Of a stretch of 64,000 bases of DNA, positions 51,914 to 61,107 are shown piece after piece; position 1 is the stretch's first letter, and every line of letters starts with the position of its first letter. The translations under genes and the position numbers were made by a program. A model generated the notes under the pieces. The model searched no databases. It worked only from the letters and a program-made list of their open reading frames with translations, and had not been told where the DNA came from. Origin of the DNA: Actinomadura coerulea (GTDB lineage Bacteria; Actinomycetota; Actinomycetes; Streptosporangiales; Streptosporangiaceae); assembly GCF_014208105.1 (NCBI RefSeq), contig NZ_JACHMQ010000001.1, positions 4,278,001 through 4,342,000 on the forward strand, read 5' to 3'.

Positions 51914-53173
51914 ATGCCCACGCTGCTCGCCCGCTCCCCCATCACGCCTGCTGTGACGCGCCCCGAGGGGGTCCGGGTTCGCCCGATTCCCCGCGTCATC
52001 GGAGCGGACGTCCCGGTCCCGGTGCGGGACGGCCGCCACGTCCCCTACGCCAACTTCGACTACGCGGCCAGCGCGCCCTGCCTGGAGGCGGTGCACGAGG
52101 CCGTCACCCGCGCGCTGCCGTACTACAGCAGCGTCCACCGCGGCGCGGGGTACGCGTCCCAGGTCACGACGTCCGCCTACGAGGACGCGCGGGAGACCGT
52201 GCGGTCGTTCCTCGGCGCGTGGCGGCGCTCGGCCGTGGTGTTCACGCGCAACACCACCGACTCGATGAACCTGCTCGCGCACGCCGTCCCGGCCGGGACG
52301 AGCGTCGTCGTCTTCGAGAGCGAGCACCACGCGTCGCTGCTGCCGTGGAAGCGCGCCGTCCGCCTCCCGGCGCCCGCCACCCCGGCCGAGGCCCTCTCGG
52401 CCGCCGACCGCGCGCTGCGCGCGTGCCCGATCGGGTCGCGGCTGCTCGTCGTCACCGCCGCGTCCAACGTCACCGGCGAGCTGTGGCCGATCGAGGAGCT
52501 CGCGCACGTCGCGCACCGCAACGGCGCCCGCATCGCGGTCGACGCGGCGCAGCTCGTCCCGCACCGCCCCCTCGACATGACCGCGCTCGGCCTCGACTAC
52601 GTCGCGTTCTCGGGGCACAAGCTGTACGCGCCGTTCGGTGCCGGCGTGCTCGCCGGACGCGCCGACTGGCTGCGCGCCGCCGAGCCCTACCTCAGGGGCG
52701 GCGGCGCCAGCGCCTCGGTCGGGGAGACGACCCGCTGGGCGCCCTCCGCCGAGCAGCGGCACGAGGCGGGCTCCCCGAACGTCCTCGGCGCCCTCGCGCT
52801 GGCCGCCGCGTGCGAGACGCTGTCCCCGGCCTGGGACGGCCTGGCCGCCCGGGAGGAGGCGCTGGTGGAGCGGCTGCGGTCGGGACTGGCGGCGCTGCCC
52901 CACGTCAGGGAGCTGACGCTGTGGGGCGAGCGGGCGCCGCGCGTCGGGATCGTGTCGTTCACCGTGGACGGCTGGAACGCGCGGGACGTGGCGCTTACGC
53001 TGGCCGACGAGCACGGCATCGGCGTACGCGACGGGAAGTTCTGCGCCCACCCCTTCGTCCGGCACCTGCTGGGCGAGGACCGGAGCGCCGTCCGCGCGAG
53101 CATCGGCATCGGGACGGACGAGGAGCACATCGACCGGCTCCTCACCGCCCTCGCCGCGTTGACTGCGCGCTGA
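51914..53173 (+). CDS. Class V aminotransferase (cysteine desulfurase-like) under SAM-IV control
   Basis: 419 residues of the class V pyridoxal-phosphate family. NFDYAASAPCLEAV, VVFTRNTTDSMNLLAH (phosphate-binding loop), VTAASNVTGELWPIEEL, IAVDAAQLVPH and the lysine loop AFSGHKLYAPFGAGVL are visible, the lysine forming the Schiff base. It resembles SufS/CsdA and lyase-type relatives; a late cysteine in DGKFCAHPFV lies near the usual sulfur-carrying loop. The SAM-IV riboswitch places it in sulfur or methionine metabolism. ATG 51914 follows GGAAGG. Confidence 0.9.
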   Translation: MPTLLARSPITPAVTRPEGVRVRPIPRVIGADVPVPVRDGRHVPYANFDYAASAPCLEAVHEAVTRALPYYSSVHRGAGYASQVTTSAYEDARETVRSFLGAWRRSAVVFTRNTTDSMNLLAHAVPAGTSVVVFESEHHASLLPWKRAVRLPAPATPAEALSAADRALRACPIGSRLLVVTAASNVTGELWPIEELAHVAHRNGARIAVDAAQLVPHRPLDMTALGLDYVAFSGHKLYAPFGAGVLAGRADWLRAAEPYLRGGGASASVGETTRWAPSAEQRHEAGSPNVLGALALAAACETLSPAWDGLAAREEALVERLRSGLAALPHVRELTLWGERAPRVGIVSFTVDGWNARDVALTLADEHGIGVRDGKFCAHPFVRHLLGEDRSAVRASIGIGTDEEHIDRLLTALAALTAR

Positions 53174-53284
53174 CAGCCTCTGACCTGCGATCTCTCGCGC
53201 GCAGTCAGATGATTATGCTCTTTGGTCCTGTTCGCCCATGTAGCGTAGGCAGTCGCGCGGGGACGAGCACGCTAGAAACAGGGG

Positions 53285-56200
53285 GTGGCGACCGTGGCCG
53301 ACGCGTGGCGACCCACGTCGGAGCTGGAGCACCGGCTCCAGGAGACCGTACGGGCCGGCGACCAGGAGAGCTACTTCCGCCTCCTCGGGGACGCCGACCT
53401 CGTCGTTCCCGTCCCTCCCGACCTGGTGGACGGCGTCCTCGCGGGGGAGGCGCAGCCGTCGTGGCCCACCCAGGAGGAGGACGGCCGGGTCCACGTCCTG
53501 GCCTACACGTCGGCGGCGGCGATGCGGGCGTGCCTCGGGCCGTCCTACCAGCACTTCATGACCGTCCGGTTCGGCGACATCGCCGAGGGCTGGCCGGACG
53601 ACCGCTGGTGGCTCGCCGTGGACGTCCCCGCGCGCGGCGTCCCCGCCGCCCTGCCGATCGAGTCGCGGCTGCCGGCCTGGTTCGTCCGGCAGGTCGCCGG
53701 CGGCGACGGCCGCCCCCCGCAGGTCGGCCGCGCGTCCCCGCCGTGGGAGGAGCTGCGCGACCAGCACCGCGACCTGCCCCGCGAAGCGCCGCGCCCGGAG
53801 TTCCAGCCGGCCAACGACGTCGAGCGCGAGCTGCTGCGGGCCGCCTCGAACAACGACCACGACCTGTTCCTGCAGACGCTGGCGGCCACCGACGTGCTGC
53901 TGCCCGTCCCGGACGACATGGACTTCTCGCTGCGTCCCGGCCGCCCCGGCTTCCCGTGGCAGACCCGCGAGGTCGACGGCTCCACGGTCGTCCCGGTCTT
54001 CACCTCGCCGGAACGCCTGGCCGAGGCGTCCGGGCCGGGCACCGAGCACATCGCGCTGCCGTTCACCGTCGTGCTGCGCTACTGGCCCGACCACGAGTGG
54101 CTCCTCGCCATCAACTCCGGCTCGCCCGCGGGCGGCACCGTCCTCGCGCAGCAGCTCCCCGGCCTCGCCACCTGGGCCGACCAGCGCGCCGCCCAGCGGA
54201 TGACCGACCGCTTCGAGCCCCAGAACGACATCGAGCAGCGCCTCTTCGACGCCGCCCGCCGCCGCGACACCGAGGCCTTCTTCAAGATCCTCCTCGGCGC
54301 CCAGGTGCTCGTCCCCGTGGACGCCGAGACCCCGTGGGGCATCGTCCCCGGCGACCCCGAGTTCCCGTGGCGCCCCGTCCCCGTCCACGGCCGCACGTCG
54401 ATCCAGGTCTTCACCTCGCCGAAGTGGATGAACGACGCGATCGGCACGTCGCGCTTCATCATGCCGAGCCTCCTGGAGATGGTCACCGCCTGGCCGGACG
54501 CCTCGTGGACGCTCGTCCTCAACCCGGGCACGCCCATCGACGCGTCCATGCCGGGCGAGCAGGTCCGCACGCTCAGCGGGCCGCCCGCTCCCCCGTCCGC
54601 CGCCGCGCCGCCGCCTCCGGCCGCGCCCTCGGTGCCGGTGGCCCCGGCCGTCCCGGCCGACCCCGCCGCACCCGGCCCGGGCCGCCACGCGGGCCCGCCG
54701 CCGTCGGACGAGCCCGCCGTTCCCGCGCCCGCGGAACCCGGCCGCCACCACGCGGCGGCACCCGGCGGCACCGCGCGGCCCGGCCCTCCCGAAGCCGTCC
54801 CCCCGGCCCCCGCGCACTTCGGCGAGGCACCCGCGCCCCGCCCGGCCGGCGAACCTCCCGCCCCCCTGCCGGGCGTTCCGGGAGAACCGGCCCGCCACCC
54901 CGCCGACCCGTCCAGCACGGCCATCGACCCGGGCCACATGACCGGACCTGAGCCGGCTCCCGGCCCCGGGCCGGCCGCGCCGGAGGACGCGGGCGCCCCG
55001 CTCGGAGACGCGCCCGGAACGACCGGCCCCGCCGGAGGCGTCGCGGAGCCCGGCCTCCCCCGCCCCGCACCGGAGAGCACCGGCCCCCTCAGTGCCGCGC
55101 CGGAAGACGCCGATCGTCCCTACGCGGACGCACCCGGCCCCGCCCCTGGCACGGCCGCACCGTCGGGCGGCGTCGCAGAGCCGGGCGTCCCGGGAACCGC
55201 GCCCCAGTACCCCGAGACACCGGCCACCGGTCCGAGCGCGCTGGAAGGGGCGGGCCGCAGGCACGCTGACCTGCCCGGCACAACCGCTCCCGGCTCGGCC
55301 GCGCCGTCCGGCGGCGTCGCAGAGCCCGGTCTCCCCGGGCCTGCGCCTGAGAACGCAGGCCCCCTCGACGCCAAGCCCGGCCAGCCGGGCGACGCGGGCC
55401 GTCCCTACGCGGGCGCACCAGACGACGCGCCCCGCCATCTCGCGGACGCACCACCGACCCCGGCCGCTGCCGGCCTTGCGCCGCAGGGCACCGAGCCTCT
55501 GGGCGCCGCGCCGGGCGTGCCAGACAGCGCCGGCCGTCCCCAGGCGGAGGCGCCCAGCACCGCCCCCAGCACGCCCGACCCGTCCGGCGGCGTCGCCGAG
55601 CCGGGCCTTCCCGGCGCCGCGCCTATGGACGGCGAGCCGCCGGACAGCGGACCGCACTCGCCCGGCGTACCGTCCAGCGCGGGTGCTTCCGGGGCTTCGG
55701 CTCCGAGCACCGGGTCCCTTGGGGCCGCGCCCGGTGGTTCAGACGACGCGGGGCATCCCCTCGCGGGCGGGCCCGGTGTACCGCCGGGCGCGGCCGCCGA
55801 CCCGGGCCATGGGGCCGGACGAGGCGGGGTCGTCCCCGGCCTTCCGGAAAGCCCCGACCGCCGTGTTGCGGGGCCCGCATCGCCCAGTGAGGCGGCGCGC
55901 CCCGATCAGGACGCGGACGTCCAGAGCGGCGAAACCCCAGGCGCCACATCCGGCACCCCGGGGGAAGCCGAAGCTGACCGGGTGGGCACGCCGACCCCAC
56001 CGCACGACGCGACCGACGCGGGCGGCCCCGAGGCGCCCGGGGACGCGGCGCCGGACGGCCTCGCGGCGGTTCCTCAGGACGCCGCGCCTCCCGCGGAGGA
56101 GCGCGACGTCGCGGGCGGCGGGGGCGAGGACGGCGCGTCCGCCGGAGAGCCGGGGGCCGGCCGGGCGCTGCATGCCGTCGCGGAGCCGGAGCCCGCGTTC

Positions 56201-57193
56201 GAGCCGGGGAACCGGATCGACCAGGAGCTCTACGAGGCGGCTTCGGGCGGCGACTCCGACGCCTTCCTGCGGGTGCTGCTGAACGCGAACGTGCTCGTGC
56301 CGATCCCCGACGACGCGCCGCTTGAGGTGACGCCGGTCCAGCGGGAGTTCCGGTGGGACGCGGCGCTGCGGGACGCGGTGTCCGTCCAGGTCTTCACGTC
56401 GATGGTCCGGCTGCGCGAGGTGCTGCCGCAGTCCCGGTTCGTGTACGCCGACTTCCGGGAGCTGATCGGCGCGTGGCCCCGGGAGGACTGGGCCATGGTG
56501 CTCAACCCCGGGACGCACATCGGGGCGTCGCTGCACGGCGACCAGGTGCGGTCGCTCAGCGAGTGGGCGGTGCGGGTCGGGCTCGTCCAGGCGCGGCCGG
56601 AGGTTCCCGTTCCGCCGCCGCGCCGGGAGCCGGTGCCGCAGGCGCCCTCCGACCCCGAGGACCGCGTCTCGTCGCCCGCCATCATGCAGAAGGTCGTCCC
56701 GCACAGCCACGTCTCCTGGTACCTGGAGCAGGGGTACGACCGCGTCGGCGGCTTCGTCCACTCCACGAACGACGTGGCCGAGCTGCAGACGCCCGCCCAG
56801 CTCTACGAGGCGCTGGGCCTGCTGTTCTCCGACTCCTCGTTCTCTCCCGACGACGAGGGCGTGTACGTCATCCGGTGGCCGGCGTACTGCCCCGACCTGT
56901 ACCGCGTCCCGTTCGGGGGGCGCGACGAGGAGGAGATGGCGGCCTGGGGCGAGCCCGGCTGGGTCATCGAGCGGCCGCCGTTCACGGGGAGCGGCTTCGC
57001 GCCGGGAAGCGCCGGGTCGATCCGCGAGTACAAGGTGACCAGCGTCCGGCTGCCGTACGGCGCCGAGATGTACTACATCGGCAGGGACCGGTCCGAGCGG
57101 TTCATCGCGATGTACGACCCGGACCGGCTCGCCTGGCTTCGGCCGGACGCCGGCGCCGAGGCGTGGGACGGACGGACGGAGGCGGCGCAGTGA
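53285..57193 (+). CDS. Giant SseB-repeat protein
   Basis: 1302 residues. Four SseB N-terminal-type domains are recognised from the pattern Leu-x-x-Ala-x-x-x-x-Asp-x-x-x-(Phe/Tyr)-x-x-x-Leu, VLVPV and VFTSP: about 10-130, 175-300, 305-430 and 970-1095. Between the third and fourth lies a 540-residue Pro/Ala/Gly linker with a repeated GGVAEPGLPG motif. Residues 1135-1290 are a further domain (VSWYLEQGYDRVGGFVHSTN, VYVIRWPAYCPDLYRVPFGG). SseB proteins are often near ESX/type VII loci; none is visible here. GTG 53285 is likely; GTG 53294 possible. Confidence 0.88.
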   Translation: MATVADAWRPTSELEHRLQETVRAGDQESYFRLLGDADLVVPVPPDLVDGVLAGEAQPSWPTQEEDGRVHVLAYTSAAAMRACLGPSYQHFMTVRFGDIAEGWPDDRWWLAVDVPARGVPAALPIESRLPAWFVRQVAGGDGRPPQVGRASPPWEELRDQHRDLPREAPRPEFQPANDVERELLRAASNNDHDLFLQTLAATDVLLPVPDDMDFSLRPGRPGFPWQTREVDGSTVVPVFTSPERLAEASGPGTEHIALPFTVVLRYWPDHEWLLAINSGSPAGGTVLAQQLPGLATWADQRAAQRMTDRFEPQNDIEQRLFDAARRRDTEAFFKILLGAQVLVPVDAETPWGIVPGDPEFPWRPVPVHGRTSIQVFTSPKWMNDAIGTSRFIMPSLLEMVTAWPDASWTLVLNPGTPIDASMPGEQVRTLSGPPAPPSAAAPPPPAAPSVPVAPAVPADPAAPGPGRHAGPPPSDEPAVPAPAEPGRHHAAAPGGTARPGPPEAVPPAPAHFGEAPAPRPAGEPPAPLPGVPGEPARHPADPSSTAIDPGHMTGPEPAPGPGPAAPEDAGAPLGDAPGTTGPAGGVAEPGLPRPAPESTGPLSAAPEDADRPYADAPGPAPGTAAPSGGVAEPGVPGTAPQYPETPATGPSALEGAGRRHADLPGTTAPGSAAPSGGVAEPGLPGPAPENAGPLDAKPGQPGDAGRPYAGAPDDAPRHLADAPPTPAAAGLAPQGTEPLGAAPGVPDSAGRPQAEAPSTAPSTPDPSGGVAEPGLPGAAPMDGEPPDSGPHSPGVPSSAGASGASAPSTGSLGAAPGGSDDAGHPLAGGPGVPPGAAADPGHGAGRGGVVPGLPESPDRRVAGPASPSEAARPDQDADVQSGETPGATSGTPGEAEADRVGTPTPPHDATDAGGPEAPGDAAPDGLAAVPQDAAPPAEERDVAGGGGEDGASAGEPGAGRALHAVAEPEPAFEPGNRIDQELYEAASGGDSDAFLRVLLNANVLVPIPDDAPLEVTPVQREFRWDAALRDAVSVQVFTSMVRLREVLPQSRFVYADFRELIGAWPREDWAMVLNPGTHIGASLHGDQVRSLSEWAVRVGLVQARPEVPVPPPRREPVPQAPSDPEDRVSSPAIMQKVVPHSHVSWYLEQGYDRVGGFVHSTNDVAELQTPAQLYEALGLLFSDSSFSPDDEGVYVIRWPAYCPDLYRVPFGGRDEEEMAAWGEPGWVIERPPFTGSGFAPGSAGSIREYKVTSVRLPYGAEMYYIGRDRSERFIAMYDPDRLAWLRPDAGAEAWDGRTEAAQ

Positions 57194-57558
57194 TCCGGGA
57201 CGGGTACGTCGCGCGGTGGCTCGGCCGCGACTTCGAGGCCGCGCCGGGCGCCGACGGCGAGATCAGGCTGTACGCGCCGGGGCCGACGGACGGGTTCGAG
57301 GAGCTGCGCCCGGGGCGTTTCCGCCGCATCGTCCCGGCGTCCGAGGTCGAGGAGCTCCGCTACGTCCGGACGACGTGCCGCTGGCGCGGCGAGCGCTTCG
57401 TCATCGTCGGGGAGCACGAGACGTGGCTGCGGGTCGAGTACGCGGGCGGGCGGGCCCCGGTCGCCGAGAGCCTCGGGCTCGACCGCGTCGACCAGGGCAT
57501 CTGGCAGGCCTGGGCGCCCGCGTCGGAGATCGAGGACGTCCGGGAGGAGTTCGTCTGA
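57190..57558 (+). CDS. Small protein coupled to the SseB-repeat gene
   Basis: 122 residues, unrecognised as a family. It has a beta-rich look: VIRDGYVARWLGRDFEAAPG, EIRLYAPGPTDGFEELRPGR and RGERFVIVGEHETWLRVEYA. GTG 57190 overlaps the stop of the SseB-repeat gene (GTGA), so the two are translationally coupled; partner or immunity-like roles are possible but nothing in the residues decides. The C-terminal SseB-repeat segment ends in a similar style, suggesting they act together. Confidence 0.8.
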   Translation: MIRDGYVARWLGRDFEAAPGADGEIRLYAPGPTDGFEELRPGRFRRIVPASEVEELRYVRTTCRWRGERFVIVGEHETWLRVEYAGGRAPVAESLGLDRVDQGIWQAWAPASEIEDVREEFV

Positions 57559-57662
57559 CCCGGGCGGGGTTGATTTGGCCCTTGGATCCGTGTTCGCATG
57601 TGTCCCGAGGCGATCCCTCGGACGGAAGCGCTCAACGGCGACGCGACGGAGGTGCGGCGGCA

Positions 57663-58682
57663 GTGATCTGCCGAGCGACGGTGAAACCGATCTTTGTTGG
57701 GCTCGGCACGGCGGCCATCCTCGCCGCCGGCGGCGCGTCCGCCGTGGCCGACGTGACGCCCTCCCCCTCCGGGTCGGATCCCGCGTCCCCCTCGACCGGC
57801 AAGCTCACGGTGGACGTCGCCTCGACGGCGGCCAGGCTGGACCCCGGCGACTCGCTCGACATCACGACGACGGTCACGGCCGTCGGCGGCGACGTGGCGA
57901 ACATCAAGGTCACCAACATCACGGCGACCCTCAAGGGCACGGCGGTGACCGGTGACTGCGGCGCACCCTTCGAGACCGCGGGGTGCACCGTCGGTGACCT
58001 CGCCGACGGCAAGAGCGGTGCGCCCGTCAGGTCTCACGTGACGGTCCCGAAGGAGGGGCCGAAGGAGACGGCGGTCTACACGATCACGGTGACCGTGGAC
58101 GCGACCGACCTCGCCCCGGTCGCCGGGACCACGACGTTCAAGTACGTCGTCCCGGTTAAGCCGCCGCCCACGAAGACGCCCACCCCGACCCCCTCGAAGA
58201 CGCCCACGAAGTCGCCTTCGCGCAAGCCCACGAAGCCGTCGCCCACGCCGTCGCACTCCTCGTCTTCCGGGACGTCGAACCGGGGGTCCGGGGGCAGCGG
58301 CGGCTCGTCCGGCAACGGTTCCGGGAACGGCACGGGGACGAGCGGGTCCGTGCAGACGTCGCCCAACTCGTCGTTCGAGCCGCAGAACCCGCAGGTGGCG
58401 CTGCCGTCCCTCCAGGCGCCGAGCCCGTCGGTCGCGCCGAGCCCCTCCCCCGGGATGGAGGCGCCGCAGAGCCGGCTCCAGGGCAACAAGGCGCCCGTCG
58501 CGCAGGACCTGACGTTCGAGCGGATGGCCAGCACGCAGATCGCGTGGCTGGCGGCGCTGATGGTGGCGTTCTCGCTGCTGCTGACGCAGCTGCGCCTCGG
58601 CCGCCGCCGGGTGCCCGCCGGGGCCCCGAGACGGCCGAGGGGAACGCACCGCCGGCCGCGGGGCGGCATGTTCGGCCGCTGA
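57663..58682 (+). CDS. Cell-wall-exposed anchored protein with Ig-like domain
   Basis: 339 residues. A signal peptide (residues 5-30, VGLGTAAILAAGGASAVADV) leads to an Ig-like or DUF11-type beta domain (about 48-165; LDPGDSLDITTTVTAVGGDV, two cysteines at about 100 and 108 that may pair). A Pro/Thr/Ser/Lys then Gly/Ser linker spans 170-265. A membrane helix (about 298-318, IAWLAALMVAFSLLLTQL) and a basic tail end it, acting as C-terminal anchor. GTG 57663 follows GGAGG. A surface display role is likely; ligand unknown. Confidence 0.82.
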   Translation: MICRATVKPIFVGLGTAAILAAGGASAVADVTPSPSGSDPASPSTGKLTVDVASTAARLDPGDSLDITTTVTAVGGDVANIKVTNITATLKGTAVTGDCGAPFETAGCTVGDLADGKSGAPVRSHVTVPKEGPKETAVYTITVTVDATDLAPVAGTTTFKYVVPVKPPPTKTPTPTPSKTPTKSPSRKPTKPSPTPSHSSSSGTSNRGSGGSGGSSGNGSGNGTGTSGSVQTSPNSSFEPQNPQVALPSLQAPSPSVAPSPSPGMEAPQSRLQGNKAPVAQDLTFERMASTQIAWLAALMVAFSLLLTQLRLGRRRVPAGAPRRPRGTHRRPRGGMFGR

Positions 58683-59234
58683 TCCCGGCCGCCCGCGTCC
58701 CTTCACCTCGATGATCAGCGCAGGTCACGCGCCGGCCATGCCTTCGACGCGTGGCCCGCGTTCGTTATAGGCATGCCCCGTGGAAATCGACCTCCGGTAC
58801 TCCGCAGCACATCGGTTCCGGAAAAAGCGGGACTGAAAAAAGAGAATCTCACTGACGCCCTTCCGTGCTCGGAGAACGGGCCGGAAATACTCACGCACGG
58901 CGACACCGGGAATCCGGGCCGACGCGGATCGGCGGCCCCGTGAAACTGATGAAGGGCGACGGAATCCGTGTCCGCCGCGGGCGGCGCGGCACCGGCGGGC
59001 CCGTTCCAATGCAAGCGAATACCCCGGTTCGCGCAGCGTGCCTTGACGATCCTCTGCGGGCGCCCGGCATGCCCCGCGAAACGGCGGCGACCGCGCGACC
59101 GTCCTCCACTGATCAGGGGCCCGGCCCGGCGACTCGCCGGACGAAAGCGGTTTGAGGCTCTCTGGAATGGTTACTTTCCCGGAGCGGCTGTTCCTTGCCA
59201 GCGCCCTTGCTGCCCCCGGAAGAGGTGACCGGTA
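58683..59234. other. 552-bp stretch without a recognised gene
   Basis: No open frame gives a convincing protein; translations are Arg/Gly/Pro shadows. The ribosome binding site GGAAGAGG (59218-59225) of the next gene lies at its right end. No promoter of the TTGC-N18-CGGT type was seen. Confidence 0.5.
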
Positions 59235-59654
59235 ATGGAAATTCGGACAAACGGTGACGTACCGAACCAGGACGAGATCGTTGAGCTGCGCGCCCGAGCG
59301 GAGGCCGGCGACCGCGACGCGGCCGGACGCCTGGGCGAGCTGCTGGCGAAGCACGGCGACCTGGCAGCCGCCCTCGACATATGGGCCCGCGCCTACGGCG
59401 ACGCCGCGCCGACGACGAGGCGGCTGGCCGAACTGCTGGCCGACCGCGGGGACCTGAGGGCCGCCGTGGAGGTGTGGCAGTTCTCCGACCCGGTCCGGCA
59501 GAACCCGTCCGGCCTCCACGAGGAGTTCATGGCCGGCCTCGACATCGAGGAACGCGTCGACTGGGAGGACGACCCGGAAGACTGGGCGTTCATGGAGAGG
59601 GAGCGGCTCACCCGGCTCCTGGCCGACCGGGACGACGAGGCCGCCGTCGCATAG
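59235..59654 (+). CDS. TPR/Sel1-like repeat protein
   Basis: 139 residues. LRARAEAGDRDAAGRLGELL, AKHGDLAAALDIWARAYGDA and TTRRLAELLADRGDLRAAVE are three helical repeats of the TPR or Sel1 kind, a scaffold for binding partner proteins. The last 55 residues are acidic (VDWEDDPEDWAFMERERL). ATG 59235 after GGAAGAGGTGACCGGTA. No linked gene reveals a partner. Confidence 0.8.
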   Translation: MEIRTNGDVPNQDEIVELRARAEAGDRDAAGRLGELLAKHGDLAAALDIWARAYGDAAPTTRRLAELLADRGDLRAAVEVWQFSDPVRQNPSGLHEEFMAGLDIEERVDWEDDPEDWAFMERERLTRLLADRDDEAAVA

Positions 59655-59953
59655 CCGCCATCGCACGGCGGCGAGCGCAGCGGCCGCGGTGGCGCCGAAC
59701 GAGTCGCCCCCCGCTCAGATTGGCCGGAACTCCATTTATGGATGTCCTCATTCTGCGCTGATCGGCGCACCCCCCGAGACCAGCTTGGACGTTGTCCAAA
59801 ATAGGTGCCTCCGGGCGAGGGTCCTCGCGCGAAAGGGTGCGCCGAAGCAAAGGGGAAGAAGAAGTCGATCTTGGGATGTGATGTCGGTCCCGCTGTTCGG
59901 CGCCTGCCGGGAATGCGCGGCGGTCGCGCCGTGTGCAGTGACCTCCCGCCCGG
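59655..59953. other. Gap before TrmH gene with a TTGGAC-N3-GTCCAA palindrome
   Basis: About 300 bp between convergent genes. The only structure seen is TTGGAC-GTT-GTCCAA (59785-59799), an operator-like palindrome with no promoter of a plausible gene beside it. No terminator is evident. Confidence 0.4.
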
Positions 59954-60835
59954 CTACCTCATGAGGGTGTGGCAGGCGATGGCGGCGGCCGCGGTGACGT
60001 TCAGGGAGTCGACGCCGGCGGACATGGCGTCCCCGCTCATGGGGATGCAGACCGGCTCGTCGGCCTCGTCCAGCCAGTGGGAGGAGAGGCCGTCGCCCTC
60101 CGAACCCAGCATCAGGGCCACGCGGTCGCCCATGGACGCCTTCTCTATGGGCGTGGCCGTCTGGTCGGGCGTCAGGGCCAGCAGGGTGAAACCGGCGGCG
60201 CGCAGCCTGCCGAGGTCGTCGTGCCAGTTGGTCATGCGGGCGTAGGGGATCGCGAAGACCGCGCCCATGGACACCTTCACCGACCGGCGGTAGAGGGGAT
60301 CGGCGCACCTCGGGGACAGGATGATCGCGTCGATGCCCAGGGCCGCGGCGCACCTGTAGATGGAGCCCACGTTCGCATGGTCGACGAGGTCCTCCAGGAC
60401 GAGGACGCGCTGTGGCGGCCGAGTGTGCGCCACGGGGACACCCGCGTGGCCGGCGGTGTCCTCGCCGATGGCGGGGCGGCGGGCCGCGGTGAGGACGGAG
60501 TCGACGGACGGCAGGGGGAGGCGTTCCAGGGAGGCCAGCGCGCCGCGGTGCACCTGGAAGCCCGTGATGGACTCCATGGTGGCGTCGTCGACCAGGTAGG
60601 CGGGGGCGTCCACGCTGTCCAGCAGGTCGGCCAGCGGCCCGGTCCAGCGGCGGGCCATCAGCAGCGACCGGACGGGGAACCCGGCGCCGACCGCGCGGCG
60701 GATCACCTTCTCGCCCTCGGCGACGAACAGGCCGTGCTCGGCCTCCAGGCTCTTGCGGAGGTTGACGTCGCGGAGGCGGACGTAGTCCGCGAGGCGCGGG
60801 TCGGCGGGGTCGGAGACGGGGATCAGGCTGGCCAT
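59954..60835 (-). CDS. TrmH/SpoU-family RNA 2'-O-methyltransferase
   Basis: 293 residues. The N-terminal RNA-binding domain (residues 1-110) includes FVAEGEKVIRRAVGAGFPV; the SPOUT methyltransferase domain follows with motif 1 LVLEDLVDHANVGSIYRCAA, motif 2 ALMLGSEGDGLS and motif 3 IPMSG, then DSLNVTAAAAIACH, which makes the trefoil-knot SAM site. Such enzymes methylate the ribose of rRNA or tRNA; which RNA is not decidable. ATG 60835. Divergent from the solute-binding/vWA gene. Confidence 0.93.
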   Translation of the reverse strand: MASLIPVSDPADPRLADYVRLRDVNLRKSLEAEHGLFVAEGEKVIRRAVGAGFPVRSLLMARRWTGPLADLLDSVDAPAYLVDDATMESITGFQVHRGALASLERLPLPSVDSVLTAARRPAIGEDTAGHAGVPVAHTRPPQRVLVLEDLVDHANVGSIYRCAAALGIDAIILSPRCADPLYRRSVKVSMGAVFAIPYARMTNWHDDLGRLRAAGFTLLALTPDQTATPIEKASMGDRVALMLGSEGDGLSSHWLDEADEPVCIPMSGDAMSAGVDSLNVTAAAAIACHTLMR

Positions 60836-61107
60836 CCCCCAAGTCTGCCGCCGGGCGGGCGGTGCCCCGGCTGCGCGGCGGCCGGATCCGGCCGCGGAAG
60901 GTGCCTGAATCCGGTTCTAGAGAGGGATTCGCGTACGCTCGTACACCTCCCATCGCTGCGCGCGGCGGCCGTGCGCGCTGCCAGGTTCGTCGGGGGCTCA
61001 CGCTCATGACCTGCGTCATTAGCAGTTTTGAGTCCTTTGTAACCTCTAGGGCGTACTACTACAGTGCCGGGGAACATCGGCCGGTTTCAGGTGAATCGAG
61101 GGCAGCC

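Noticed and set aside
53213..55657. 814-codon open frame antisense to the SseB-repeat gene
   Set aside because: Gly/Arg/Ala shadow; the sense strand has recognisable SseB domains and coupled downstream gene.
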